DNA of 37,249 nucleotides from Mycolicibacterium neoaurum ATCC 25795 (GTDB lineage Bacteria > Actinomycetota > Actinomycetes > Mycobacteriales > Mycobacteriaceae): NCBI RefSeq assembly GCF_000691525.1, contig NZ_JMDW01000031.1:1-37249 (forward strand). The letters run 5' to 3'. Below the pieces are notes generated by a model. The model searched no databases, was not told the DNA's origin, and saw only the letters and a list, made by a program, of their open reading frames with translations. The position numbers and the translations under genes were made by a program. Within the stretch, counting starts at the first letter, position 1. The number at the start of each line of letters is the position of its first letter. Below are positions 23,870 to 31,981 of this stretch, piece by piece.

Positions 23870-25150
23870 TCAGCCGCCGAAGAGCAGATAGAGCCCGAGG
23901 AATGTGTAGCCCACCATGACCAGCATCATCGCCAGCTGCCCGGTCATCTGATGCCCCTTGGGCAGTACCCGAAGCGCGCGGTCGTGGGCGGCCACGACCC
24001 CCGCCACATGCCCGAGCAGCACGAAGCCCACCTTGAGCGATGCCAGCAGCGACGGATGCATGGACAGCAGGTAATAGACCTGCGCCTCCTGCAGTCCGAG
24101 CAACGCGTGCACCGTCTGCTGACCCTTCTCGATCAGGTAGGTCAGGTAGTGGGCGAACACGTATCCGATGACGATGGGTATCAGCGAGTGCGCCATCAAC
24201 CCCGGCAGTTGCCTGCGGCGCGCGCGATCCACCCCACCGGTGGCGGCGGCCGCCAGGCTGAACGTCACGCCGACGGTGATGACGAAGACCCCCAGCCCGG
24301 CCGTCTTGATGACGCTGGCTCCCCACGGTCCGTCGGCGTGGGCGTCGACGAAACTGCGCCATCCGGGGATGGCCGAGAAACTGTCGAAAGCGGTGGAGCC
24401 CAACAGAACCGCCAGCACGGCGACGATGCCCGGGCGGACCGGCAAAGACAGCAGTCGGTCGAACGGGTTGCCGATGGCGATGCGACCGTCCGGATTACGC
24501 CGCCATGGTGCGCACCGCGAGGCGACCATGCTGTACACCTCGAACGGGTCGGCTCGTGCACACCAGCGTGGACCGCACACGAGCGCACCGACGATGGTGA
24601 TCCCGAAGTACACCACTAGCCAGATCTTCACCGCCGCAAGTGATCCTGGATCGGGACTGGCCAACTCAAGCCAGACGAAGGCGAACAACCCGGCCGCTGC
24701 CGGCCAGTAGCCCAGCCGGGCTGGGTAGCTGATGCGCTCGCCACGCACCCGCAGCAGGCGGGTGATGGTGCGGACCGGTGACAGCACCCGCCACACCGGT
24801 CCGGACAGTACCGACACCGCCACCAACCCGACCCACAGCAGCACGTAGAACACCCCGGGCAGGGCATTGCGGGAATCCTGCGGTCCGGTCACGGCCGCGA
24901 CGGTGACCCAGGCGGTGAACGCGATACCGGCACCGGCCAGCACCCAGCGCGTGACGGCAGAGTCCACCATTCGGGTCACCGCGTCGGGCAGCGGGCGTCC
25001 GGGTGCTTCGGCATCGAATCGCGGTGTACGCCAGGCCAGAGCGACCAGGGCGAAGGTGAAGGTGAGGGTCCAGGCGGCGCCGATCAGCGCGTAGGTGAAC
25101 GGGATGGGCAGGTCGGTCGAACCGCCGAGCCCGTGCGCCAGTACCGTCAC
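23870..25150 (-). CDS. Polytopic membrane protein of unknown function, last gene of a four-gene operon
   Basis: 426 residues, about ten membrane helices. The N-terminus MTVLAHGLGGSTDLPIP is followed by paired helices; a cytoplasmic loop carries Cys/Trp-rich GPRWCARADPFEV and SRCAPWRRNP (192-220); the C-terminal half has many histidines in or beside helices (His321, 334, 348, 365, 381, 389, 400), for example AHSLIPIVIGYVFAHYLTYL. Such His spacing suits metal or haem ligation, but no known family signature is visible to me. From memory, related actinobacterial proteins carry a fenitrothion-hydrolase label, which I do not regard as informative. GTG 25150 overlaps the lipoprotein stop (GTGA), so the two are coupled. 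Confidence 0.75.
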   Translation of the reverse strand: MTVLAHGLGGSTDLPIPFTYALIGAAWTLTFTFALVALAWRTPRFDAEAPGRPLPDAVTRMVDSAVTRWVLAGAGIAFTAWVTVAAVTGPQDSRNALPGVFYVLLWVGLVAVSVLSGPVWRVLSPVRTITRLLRVRGERISYPARLGYWPAAAGLFAFVWLELASPDPGSLAAVKIWLVVYFGITIVGALVCGPRWCARADPFEVYSMVASRCAPWRRNPDGRIAIGNPFDRLLSLPVRPGIVAVLAVLLGSTAFDSFSAIPGWRSFVDAHADGPWGASVIKTAGLGVFVITVGVTFSLAAAATGGVDRARRRQLPGLMAHSLIPIVIGYVFAHYLTYLIEKGQQTVHALLGLQEAQVYYLLSMHPSLLASLKVGFVLLGHVAGVVAAHDRALRVLPKGHQMTGQLAMMLVMVGYTFLGLYLLFGG

Positions 25151-25551
25151 TGCACCGCGATGGTGGCGACGACGCGATGCGCCTCGTGCAGTTCCACGTC
25201 GACCTTTCCGGGTACCTCGACGGTGAACTGGAACGTCTGCGCCGGACCCGGTTTCACCTCGAAGGAGTGTTCGGGAGTGGCGTGGACGTGCAGTTCGTCG
25301 GGTGTGTCGCTGGTGACCCGGATCAGTATCGGCTCACCGACACGCGCCTGCAGCTGCTGGTTGGTCGGGGTGACCTGGCCGCCTGCGATGGTGACCTCGA
25401 GCAGGACCTGTTCCGGTGCCGCCTGCTGGTCGGTGAGGGCCGGGACTGCGGACGAGGCGGGCTGGGCCGTCTCGTCGGGACGGTCAGGTGGCTGGCTGCT
25501 GCATCCCACCGATACCAATGCCGCGGTGGCCAACACGATCAATGACCGCAA
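25147..25551 (-). CDS. Cupredoxin-like lipoprotein
   Basis: 134 residues from TTG 25551, with a good ribosome site (AGAGGA) 7 nt upstream. A lipoprotein signal (LIVLATAALVSVGC) is followed by a Gln/Pro/Ala linker and a beta-sandwich domain resembling the EfeO/cupredoxin-like fold (LLEVTIAGGQVTPTNQQLQARVGEP through the C-terminal VATIAVQ). Histidines cluster in ELHVHATPEH and ELHEAHRV, but there is no Cys besides the lipid anchor, so a classical type 1 copper site is absent. An extracytoplasmic metal-binding or redox-partner role for the flanking membrane proteins is plausible inference. Confidence 0.78.
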   Translation of the reverse strand: MRSLIVLATAALVSVGCSSQPPDRPDETAQPASSAVPALTDQQAAPEQVLLEVTIAGGQVTPTNQQLQARVGEPILIRVTSDTPDELHVHATPEHSFEVKPGPAQTFQFTVEVPGKVDVELHEAHRVVATIAVQ

Positions 25552-25552
25552 A

Positions 25553-25699
25553 CTACGTCCTCTCCTCGTTGGTGTCTTCGCCGTCGTCGGGGGTGCGCCG
25601 GTCCCGGATCGCCACGTAGGCGACGACGCCGGCGACCACGACCGCGGGCGCGAAGGCAGGCAGCGCCAACAGCAGCGAATGGTCGGCCAGGTATGTCAT
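25553..25699 (-). CDS. 48-residue single-pass membrane protein
   Basis: MTYLADHSLLLALPAFAPAV begins a small protein with one membrane helix and a charged C-terminus (RDRRTPDDGEDTNEERT). It fills the space between the large membrane gene (stop 25708) and the lipoprotein (start 25551), 8 bp and 1 bp away, so it is a real operon member by position. The ribosome site is weak. It may be an accessory subunit of a membrane complex. Confidence 0.65.
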   Translation of the reverse strand: MTYLADHSLLLALPAFAPAVVVAGVVAYVAIRDRRTPDDGEDTNEERT

Positions 25700-25707
25700 C
25701 GACGCGT

Positions 25708-27543
25708 TCAGTGTTGTGGCACCGGATGTTTGGGTGCGGACTCGGTGTCCACCCGCATCTCTCGGTCGTTGATCCGACCCGCGCCCCAGCTCAATGCCGC
25801 GATCAGGATGAGCGAGCACAGCAGGACCACCAGGGAGGCCGCGGTGAACAACCAGCTCGGCACCTCGAGGTTCCGCTCACGCTGCAGGATCTCGATCTCC
25901 TGGACGAACGGTCGATCGATCGACTGCTCGGCAGGCAGTTCGGTGGCACCGATCCCCGGATCGGCGGGCAGGAAGACCGGCACAGCGGCCATGGTCCGGC
26001 CGTCCTGGACGCGGACCAGCGTCTTCCAGGTACCCCACACCGGGATCGGGCGGGTGGTGCGGTAGTGCCCTGGTCCGAGCCGTTCCAGGTGGTCGACCAC
26101 CAGCCCGCGCTCGTTGTCCAGTCCGCCCTGCCAGGACAGCATCGACACCCACTCCGGGTCCTCGCTGATCAGGTCGGCGGGAGTGACGCGAATATCGGCG
26201 CTGACCATCCGCTGTCCGGCGGGGCTTGGCAGTTCGGTCAGGGTGATCTGCGCACTGGCGTTCTGCGGCACCGAGATGTTCAACCCGTTGCCCACGGCGG
26301 CACCGATGGTCAGCACGGTCGCCACGATGATGCCGATGCTCAGCGCGCGTTTGGGCAGTGGTCGCCCGGTGAGCACGATGCCCAGCAGTGCGCCGCACAT
26401 ACCCATCAGAATGGCGACGGGCGCGGCGGTGAGCAGGGTCTCGATCCACATCGAGGTGGGCCACGGATACATGAAGACGGCGTCGATCCAGAAAGACTCC
26501 AGCCACAATCCGACCGTCCCGATGGCGGCACCGGCCACCGCGCCGAACACGATGGGGCGCTTGATCAACGGAGTGAGTGCCAGCAGCTCGACCACCAGGG
26601 CCGGGCCGAGATACAGGGCGAACCAGCTATAGGGCGCACCGAGCACCGGGCCGACGGCCACGGCGACGATGCCGCGGATCAGCAATGCGAACAGTACGGC
26701 CGCGATGGCCGCGCCGCGACCCATGGTGATGCGCGCGGCGATCAGCGCCAGCGCGGCCGCCGCGGCGACCAGCATGGGGTGCAGGACCAGCCGGAACTGC
26801 TCGATGCCGAAGTCGTATTCGACGGGGAAGACCGACATGCCGATGACCAGTCCGCCGAAGGCGAAGTACCGCAGGATCGTTGGCAGTGAGCTGTCATCCG
26901 TCGCCGTTCCGGACGCCAGCCTGCCCTCGTGTTCGAGCAGCAGCACCGCGACCAGGGACAGGCCGGCCCCACCGATCAGCATCAGATGCGTCGGCCCCCA
27001 GAGCGTGACGTCCTGGCCGAAGATGCGGTGCCACACGTCATCGAGCGGGAACCCGATGAGCGCGTACAGACCGCAGGCGGCCATCAGGATGCCGCCCACC
27101 GGGGCGTACCAGGTTCTGGTGATCTTGATGGCCGCGGGCCCGGGCTTCTCGTGGGGCAGAATGATCGCCATCGAACCGGCGATGAACAGCAGGAACAGTC
27201 CGACCAGGATGAAGTAGTGCGCCGGGTTGGCCAGCGGGCCGGAGTCGCGGCCCTTGCCGATGTGCAGGCTGACATCCCAGATGAACCCGAACATGGCGCA
27301 GATGATCGTCGAGGTGAACAGCAGTGTGGGAAGGGCCACCCAGGCGGGCCGGTTCATCTTGGCGCCGACCTTGTCGCCGAGGTTGCCCAGCCAGGTGATC
27401 CGGCGGGTGCGGTGCAGGATGCCGATCCACAGCAGCCCCGCGGTGATGATGGCGGTCGCGATCGAGATACCGATGATCTGGTCCAGCGCGGCGCCACCGC
27501 CCTCGGTGGCCTCCACTGCCAAGACTGACAACGTGCCTGCCAT
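25708..27543 (-). CDS. Large polytopic membrane protein with extracytoplasmic domain, first gene of the operon
   Basis: 611 residues from ATG 27543 (GTG 27549 also possible). The first ~410 residues hold about 11-12 membrane helices; about residues 415-560 form a hydrophilic beta-rich domain (ITLTELPSPAGQRMVSADIRV through VWGTWKTLVRVQDGRTMAAVPVFLP), then a final helix. Two segments share the pattern D-V-x-H with P-x-H 14-15 residues later: Asp90/His94/His109 and Asp169/His172/His186; Asp244 and His255 follow in a third related segment. Repeated membrane histidines suggest metal or haem binding. No known enzyme family is recognised. It starts a four-gene operon, with nothing else but pncA downstream. 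Confidence 0.78.
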   Translation of the reverse strand: MAGTLSVLAVEATEGGGAALDQIIGISIATAIITAGLLWIGILHRTRRITWLGNLGDKVGAKMNRPAWVALPTLLFTSTIICAMFGFIWDVSLHIGKGRDSGPLANPAHYFILVGLFLLFIAGSMAIILPHEKPGPAAIKITRTWYAPVGGILMAACGLYALIGFPLDDVWHRIFGQDVTLWGPTHLMLIGGAGLSLVAVLLLEHEGRLASGTATDDSSLPTILRYFAFGGLVIGMSVFPVEYDFGIEQFRLVLHPMLVAAAAALALIAARITMGRGAAIAAVLFALLIRGIVAVAVGPVLGAPYSWFALYLGPALVVELLALTPLIKRPIVFGAVAGAAIGTVGLWLESFWIDAVFMYPWPTSMWIETLLTAAPVAILMGMCGALLGIVLTGRPLPKRALSIGIIVATVLTIGAAVGNGLNISVPQNASAQITLTELPSPAGQRMVSADIRVTPADLISEDPEWVSMLSWQGGLDNERGLVVDHLERLGPGHYRTTRPIPVWGTWKTLVRVQDGRTMAAVPVFLPADPGIGATELPAEQSIDRPFVQEIEILQRERNLEVPSWLFTAASLVVLLCSLILIAALSWGAGRINDREMRVDTESAPKHPVPQH

Positions 27544-27575
27544 CTGCACCCCCGATTTAGTCGCCGTCGACGTTC

Positions 27576-27589
27576 TTACTGGCCGGTAA
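27576..27589. other. Near-palindrome in the divergent region before the membrane operon
   Basis: TTACTGGCCGGTAA matches its reverse complement at 12 of 14 positions and lies 33 bp upstream of the membrane operon start, in the 100-bp gap to the C39-like gene. It could be an operator; no matching second copy was found. Confidence 0.3.
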
Positions 27590-27635
27590 TGTTGCCAGAA
27601 TCAGTTATCCGAAACCAGAGGTACCGGGTCACGAT

Positions 27636-27641
27636 TAGCCT
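27636..27641 (+). promoter_or_regulatory. -10 element for the C39-like gene
   Basis: TAGCCT (TAnnnT), 8 nt before ATG 27650, consistent with a leaderless transcript; no ribosome site is visible. Confidence 0.4.
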
Positions 27642-27649
27642 CGGTCTCG

Positions 27650-28204
27650 ATGAAGCTCGCCGGTTATCGCCTACGGCAACGCGACGGCATCAGTTGCGGT
27701 CCCACCGTCGCTGTGGTTGCCGCTGCGTTGCTGGACGACGGTTACCGGTCGCAGCTGCAGGCGGGTTCCGGGTGGTTCGGCACCGAACAGGACATGGTGC
27801 ATCGACTGGTGAACCGGGTCTGGCCGCGGCGGCTGGGGATGACCCCGCCGGGCGTGGCCGCTGCCATCGCCGATCGCTGCGGGGTGCGTTGTCGCTGGCG
27901 GATCGCGCGCGCAGTGCTGCCCGGACGAGTGGACGTGCTGGCCGATGTGCTGGACACCCTGCGCGCCGGCGCTCCGGTACCCATGCTGATCGGGCATCTC
28001 ATCCCACGGCACTGGGTCCTGATCGTCGCGGTGACCGGGGAACGGTTGCGCTGCTTCGATCCCGCGTCCGGCGCACTGGGCGAGGTCACCGTTTCGGCTG
28101 TCCGGCAAGCGCAACTGGAGGGGCTCGGATTCGGCAGACCGTTCGCTTTCGTGCTACCGATCCGACCAGGGCCGCGTTGCGCCCCCCTGCGCGTCGAACT
28201 ATAG
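27650..28204 (+). CDS. C39-like papain-fold cysteine peptidase-type protein
   Basis: 184 residues. The DGISCGPTVAVVAAALL motif gives a nucleophile Cys16 with oxyanion-hole Gln10; HLIPRHWVLIVA (His121) and CFDPASG (Asp137) complete the papain/C39 tetrad in the expected order. There is no signal peptide and no transporter fusion, unlike bacteriocin-processing C39 domains, so this is a free cytosolic domain, perhaps a peptidase, transglutaminase-like enzyme or acyltransferase. The promoter of the glycosyltransferase operon overlaps its last codons (TATAGT spans the stop), so the two are adjacent but separately transcribed. Confidence 0.75.
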   Translation: MKLAGYRLRQRDGISCGPTVAVVAAALLDDGYRSQLQAGSGWFGTEQDMVHRLVNRVWPRRLGMTPPGVAAAIADRCGVRCRWRIARAVLPGRVDVLADVLDTLRAGAPVPMLIGHLIPRHWVLIVAVTGERLRCFDPASGALGEVTVSAVRQAQLEGLGFGRPFAFVLPIRPGPRCAPLRVEL

Positions 28205-28205
28205 T
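28177..28205 (+). promoter_or_regulatory. Promoter of the glycosyltransferase operon
   Basis: TTGCGC (28177-28182) and TATAGT (28200-28205) are 17 bp apart, a strong SigA-type promoter. Transcription should start near 28212, inside the palindrome at 28206-28221, giving a leader of about 45 nt before GTG 28257. Confidence 0.65.
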
Positions 28206-28221
28206 CTGGACACATGTCCAG
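28206..28221. promoter_or_regulatory. TetR operator at the glycosyltransferase operon
   Basis: CTGGACA-CA-TGTCCAG has perfect 7-bp arms around 2 central bases and covers the expected transcription start. The 15-mer TCTGGACACATGTCC (28205-28219) recurs with one change at the start of the TetR gene (31981-31995), so this is the probable target of that regulator. Confidence 0.75.
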
Positions 28222-28256
28222 CATGCCTGCGCCGCAGTTCAGCGGATTGAGCTGAC

Positions 28257-29504
28257 GTGCGCATTGCTCTTCTCTCCTACCGCAGCAAGCCCCATTGCGG
28301 TGGTCAGGGCGTCTACGTCAGGTATCTGTCCCAGGGTCTCGCCGAGCTCGGCCATCAGGTCGAGGTGTTCTCCGGTCAGCCTTATCCGGAGGGACTCGAT
28401 CCGCGCGTCCGGCTCACCAAGGTGCCCAGCCTGGATCTCTACCGCGAGCCCGACCCGTTCCGGGTTCCGCACCCGCGCGAGATCCGCGATCACATCGATC
28501 TGCTCGAACTGCTGACCATGTGGACGGCCGGGTTCCCCGAGCCCAAGACGTTCTGCATGCGGGTCAAGCGGATCATGGCCGAGCGGGGCGACGAGTTCGA
28601 TGTCGTGCACGACAACCAGAGCCTGGGATCGGCGCTGCTGGGCATCGCGAACATGGGGCTGCCGGTCGTGGCCACGGTGCACCATCCGATCACCAGGGAC
28701 CGGGTCCTCGAGGTGGCGGCCGCCGCGTGGTGGCGCAAGCCGCTGGTGCGGCGGTGGTACGCCTTTGCCGAGACGCAGAAAAAGGTCGCGCGCGCCATCC
28801 CCGAACTGCTGACGGTCTCCTCGACGTCGGCCGCTGATATCGCCGAGGATTTCGGGGTGGGCGCAGATCAGTTGCACGTGGTGCCGCTCGGGGTGGATAC
28901 CGATCTGTTCACGCCGTCACCGACGCGGGTTCCCGGGCGCATCATCGCGATCGCCAGCGCCGACGTGCCGCTCAAGGGCGTCGGGAATCTGCTGCATGCG
29001 GTGGCCCGGTTGCGCGCCCATCACAACCTCGATGTGCAGCTGGTGTCCAAGCTCGAGCCCAACGGTCCGACCGAGAAGCTCATCGCCGAACTTGGCATCT
29101 CCGATATCGTGCACATCTCCAGCGGCCTGTCCGACGAGGATCTCGCCGCTCTGTTGGCTTCGGCCGAGATCGCCTGTATCCCTTCGCTGTACGAGGGTTT
29201 CTCGCTGCCGGCGGTCGAGGCGATGGCCAGTGGCACCCCGATCGTCGCCAGCCGGGCGGGCGCGCTGCCCGAGGTGCTGGGCGCCGAAGGCGAGTGCGCA
29301 AGGTTGGTGCCGCCCGCCGATGTCGATCAACTGACCACCGTGCTCGGTGAACTGCTCGATTCGCCTGCCGAGCGGCAGCGCCTCGGCGCGGCCGGCCGTC
29401 GCCGGGCCGTCGAGGTGTTCAGCTGGGAATCCGTTGCGGCGCAGACCGTCGCGGTGTACGAGCGAGCCGCCGAGAGAATCCAGAAAGGACGCACTGCGTG
29501 CTGA
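28257..29504 (+). CDS. GT4-family glycosyltransferase
   Basis: 415 residues with a GT-B fold. N-terminal half: MRIALLSYRSKPHCGGQGVY with the Gly-rich acceptor-side loop. C-terminal half: donor-binding GVDTDLF region and the retaining E-x7-E motif (Glu313 and Glu321 in YEGFSLPAVEAMASGTP). It is likely a cytosolic retaining enzyme using a nucleotide sugar, possibly with a lipid or saccharide acceptor. Start is GTG 28257; the ribosome site is weak. It is the first gene of an operon with a methyltransferase and an alpha/alpha-toroid protein, which suggests assembly and methylation of a saccharide. Confidence 0.88.
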   Translation: MRIALLSYRSKPHCGGQGVYVRYLSQGLAELGHQVEVFSGQPYPEGLDPRVRLTKVPSLDLYREPDPFRVPHPREIRDHIDLLELLTMWTAGFPEPKTFCMRVKRIMAERGDEFDVVHDNQSLGSALLGIANMGLPVVATVHHPITRDRVLEVAAAAWWRKPLVRRWYAFAETQKKVARAIPELLTVSSTSAADIAEDFGVGADQLHVVPLGVDTDLFTPSPTRVPGRIIAIASADVPLKGVGNLLHAVARLRAHHNLDVQLVSKLEPNGPTEKLIAELGISDIVHISSGLSDEDLAALLASAEIACIPSLYEGFSLPAVEAMASGTPIVASRAGALPEVLGAEGECARLVPPADVDQLTTVLGELLDSPAERQRLGAAGRRRAVEVFSWESVAAQTVAVYERAAERIQKGRTAC

Positions 29505-30214
29505 CCGTCGACTTCGACAGACTTGGTATCGGCCCGGGGACATCGGTCATCGATGTCGGGTGCGGGGCCGGGCGGCATTCCTTCGAGGCCTACCGGCGGG
29601 GCGCGGACGTCATCGCCTTCGACCAGAGCGTCGAGGATCTCAATGACGTCGACGCGATCCTGACCGCGATGAAGGAGCAGGGTGAGGCTCCGGCCTCGGC
29701 ACGCGCCGAGGCCGTCAAGGGTGATGCCCTCGATCTGCCCTACGCTGACGGAACCTTCGACTGTGTGATCGCCTCGGAGATCCTGGAGCATGTCCCCGCC
29801 GACGACGCGGCCATCGCCGAGCTGGTCCGGGTCCTCAAACCCGGCGGCGCGCTGGCGGTCACGGTGCCGCGCTGGCTGCCGGAAAAGGTCTGCTGGATGC
29901 TCTCGGACGAGTACCACGCCAATGAAGGCGGCCATATCCGCATCTACAAGGCCGATGAGCTGCGTGACAAGATCACCGGCCGGGGAATGAATTTCACCCA
30001 CAGCGAGCATGCGCATTCACTGCACTCGCCGTTCTGGTGGCTCAAATGCGCTGTCGGCGTGGATAAGCCGGATCATCCGGTGGTCACCGCCTACCACAAG
30101 CTGCTGGTCTGGGACATGATGAGTCGGCCGTGGGTCACCAAGCAGGCCGAGGCCGCTTTGAATCCGCTGATCGGCAAGAGCGTCGCCCTCTACTTCCGCA
30201 AGCCCACGGTCTGA
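29498..30214 (+). CDS. Class I SAM-dependent methyltransferase
   Basis: 238 residues. The SAM-binding motif is VIDVGCGAGRHSFEA (about 18-32), followed by the acidic GDALDLPYADGTFD and the post-I ASEILEHVP segment, a Methyltransf_11-type Rossmann fold. GTG 29498 overlaps the glycosyltransferase end (stop 29502-29504) and has GAAAGGA upstream. Fourteen C-terminal aromatic and basic residues (SPFWWLKCAVG region) may contact the acceptor. It probably methylates the product of the upstream glycosyltransferase, by inference. Confidence 0.88.
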   Translation: MLTVDFDRLGIGPGTSVIDVGCGAGRHSFEAYRRGADVIAFDQSVEDLNDVDAILTAMKEQGEAPASARAEAVKGDALDLPYADGTFDCVIASEILEHVPADDAAIAELVRVLKPGGALAVTVPRWLPEKVCWMLSDEYHANEGGHIRIYKADELRDKITGRGMNFTHSEHAHSLHSPFWWLKCAVGVDKPDHPVVTAYHKLLVWDMMSRPWVTKQAEAALNPLIGKSVALYFRKPTV

Positions 30215-30215
30215 G

Positions 30216-31292
30216 ATGACCGCCCACGAGATCCCCGGTGTCGCAGGTGTTCTGACACCCGAGCAGTGCCTTCAGACCGCGGTCTCCATCGCCGACACCC
30301 AAGAGACATCGGGTGCCATTCCGTGGTCCGTGGGCGGACACACCGATCCGTGGGATCACGTCGAGAATGCCATGGCGCTGACGGTGGCCGGACTGCTGGA
30401 GCCGGCCCGGGCGGCCTTCGAGTGGTGCCGGACGGCCCAACGGCCGGACGGATCCTGGCCGATCCAGCTGCGTAACGGCGTCGTCGAGGACGCCAACACC
30501 GACAGCAACTTCTGCGCCTATATCGCGACCGGTGTGTGGCACCACGTGTTGATCACCGGTGACCGCCGCTTCGCCGAGCTGATGTGGCCAACGGTGTCCC
30601 GCGCGATCGACCTGGTGCTGACGATGCAGCTCCCAGGTGGTGAGATCGGTTGGGCCAGAAGCGATGCCGGTCTGATCGAGGAGGCGCTGCTGACCGGCTG
30701 CGCGAGCATCTTCCACAGCATCCGGTGTGCGCTGGCGCTGGCCAACTATCTGGACGACCCGCAACCGGAGTGGGAGGTGGCACTCGGCCAGCTCGGCCAC
30801 GCTATCGCCGAGCATCCGGAGTCGTTCAACGCCAAGGACTCCCACGCCATGGAGTGGTACTACCCGGTGCTCGGCGGTGCGCTGCGCGGGCACGTCGCGC
30901 AGGCCCGAATCGCCAGGCGCTGGGACGATTTCGTGGTCGATGGCCTCGGTATCCGCTGCGTGGACCATCGGCCGTGGGTCACCGGCGCCGAAACCTGCGA
31001 ATTGGTGCTGACGCTGGACGCCATCGGTGACCGCGCCAGGGCTCACGAACAATTCGCCGCGATGCAGCATCTGCGCGAAGGAGACGGTTCGTACTGGACC
31101 GGACTGGTGTTCGCAGACGGGAAGCGTTGGCCCGAGGAGCGCACCACCTGGACCGGTGCGGCGATGATCCTGGCCGCCGACGCGTTGTCGAGCACCACCC
31201 CGGCCGCCGGTATTTTCCGGACCGACCTTCCGCGTGGGCTGGAGAGTGAATTCGACTGTGCCTGCGCCACATCCGGTCCGGCGGGCCGTTAG
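30216..31292 (+). CDS. Alpha/alpha-toroid protein (prenyltransferase/squalene-cyclase-like or six-hairpin fold)
   Basis: 358 residues, starting 1 nt after the methyltransferase stop. Repeated helix-pair units carry terpenoid-cyclase-like turns such as RPDGSWPIQ (about 79-87) and EGDGSYWTGL, and aromatic-rich WYYPVLGG. This fold is shared by squalene/oxidosqualene cyclases, protein prenyltransferase beta subunits and six-hairpin glycosidases. No DxDD cyclase motif is seen. In a saccharide operon a glycan-binding or glycosidase/lyase-like role is as likely as prenyl transfer. Its TAG shares bases with the stop of the convergent methyltransferase gene. Confidence 0.7.
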   Translation: MTAHEIPGVAGVLTPEQCLQTAVSIADTQETSGAIPWSVGGHTDPWDHVENAMALTVAGLLEPARAAFEWCRTAQRPDGSWPIQLRNGVVEDANTDSNFCAYIATGVWHHVLITGDRRFAELMWPTVSRAIDLVLTMQLPGGEIGWARSDAGLIEEALLTGCASIFHSIRCALALANYLDDPQPEWEVALGQLGHAIAEHPESFNAKDSHAMEWYYPVLGGALRGHVAQARIARRWDDFVVDGLGIRCVDHRPWVTGAETCELVLTLDAIGDRARAHEQFAAMQHLREGDGSYWTGLVFADGKRWPEERTTWTGAAMILAADALSSTTPAAGIFRTDLPRGLESEFDCACATSGPAGR

Positions 31293-31936
31293 CGCCGTTC
31301 CAGCAGGCGCAGCGAGCCGGTAGCCGATACCTCGGCGAAATCGCCGGAATCGATGGCACGCCGGTAGATGTGGTACGGCGCCTGGCCGCCGTCGTTCGGG
31401 TGTGGGAACACGTCGTGGATCACCAGGGCGCCGCCGGGCGCCACCCATTTGGCCCATCCGTCGTAGTCCCGCTGGGCAGCCTCCTCGGTATGGCCCCCGT
31501 CGATGAACACGAATTGCACCGGTGTCGCCCAGACCTTGGCTACCACAGGCGATTTCCCGACGATGGCCACCACGTGCTCGTCGAGACCCGCGAGATCGAG
31601 GGTGTGCCGTGCGGTGGGCAGGGTGTCGAACCGGCCGGTGACCGGGTCGACCAAGCTGGTGTCGTGGTACTCCCAGCCGGGTTGGTGTTCCTCGGAACCG
31701 TGGTGGTGATCGACGGTGTAGATGATGCTGCCGGTCTGCTTGGCGGCCGCCCCGAGCAGCACGGTCGACTTGCCGCAGTACGTGCCGATCTCGATGCCGA
31801 CCCCGCCGGCGAGGTAGCGCATGGCCGCGTCGTAGAGCGCACGCCCCTCGTCGGCGGGCAGGAAGCCGGTGACCTGCTCGGCGAACGCGAAGAGCCGGGC
31901 GGTTTCGGGCGGCAGGTCGGTCTGCGCGGTGCTCAT
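31289..31936 (-). CDS. SAM-dependent methyltransferase (Methyltransf_24 type)
   Basis: 215 residues from ATG 31936, convergent with the toroid gene (stop codons overlap). The motif GVGIEIGTYCGKSTVLLGAAA (about 47-67) is the SAM-binding site, VDHHHGSEEH follows, and FVFIDGGHTEEAAQRDYDGW is the D-G-G-H metal/SAM signature of the Methyltransf_24/CmcI-like group, often sugar or catechol O-methyltransferases. TAGGTT (31944-31949, minus) 7 nt upstream supports this start over the TTG at 31945. It is divergent from the TetR gene and could be controlled from the same region. Confidence 0.85.
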   Translation of the reverse strand: MSTAQTDLPPETARLFAFAEQVTGFLPADEGRALYDAAMRYLAGGVGIEIGTYCGKSTVLLGAAAKQTGSIIYTVDHHHGSEEHQPGWEYHDTSLVDPVTGRFDTLPTARHTLDLAGLDEHVVAIVGKSPVVAKVWATPVQFVFIDGGHTEEAAQRDYDGWAKWVAPGGALVIHDVFPHPNDGGQAPYHIYRRAIDSGDFAEVSATGSLRLLERR

Positions 31937-31943
31937 GCCAGAC

Positions 31944-31949
31944 AACCTA
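31944..31949 (-). promoter_or_regulatory. -10 element of the Methyltransf_24 gene
   Basis: Minus-strand TAGGTT, 7 nt before ATG 31936; leaderless arrangement, 32 bp from the TetR operator. Confidence 0.5.
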
Positions 31950-31975
31950 CCGTTGCTGGTGGGCCGGGGTTGCAG

Positions 31976-31981
31976 TAGTGT
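31976..31981 (+). promoter_or_regulatory. -10 element of the TetR gene
   Basis: TAGTGT (TAnnnT), 8 nt before GTG 31990. The operator at 31981-31995 begins at its last base and runs over the start codon. Confidence 0.55.

Noticed and set aside
31937..31943. Possible third TetR half-site (TGTCTGG on the minus strand) at the Methyltransf_24 start
   Set aside because: Only half of the palindrome is present, and a 7-mer match is weak; kept out of the operator list.
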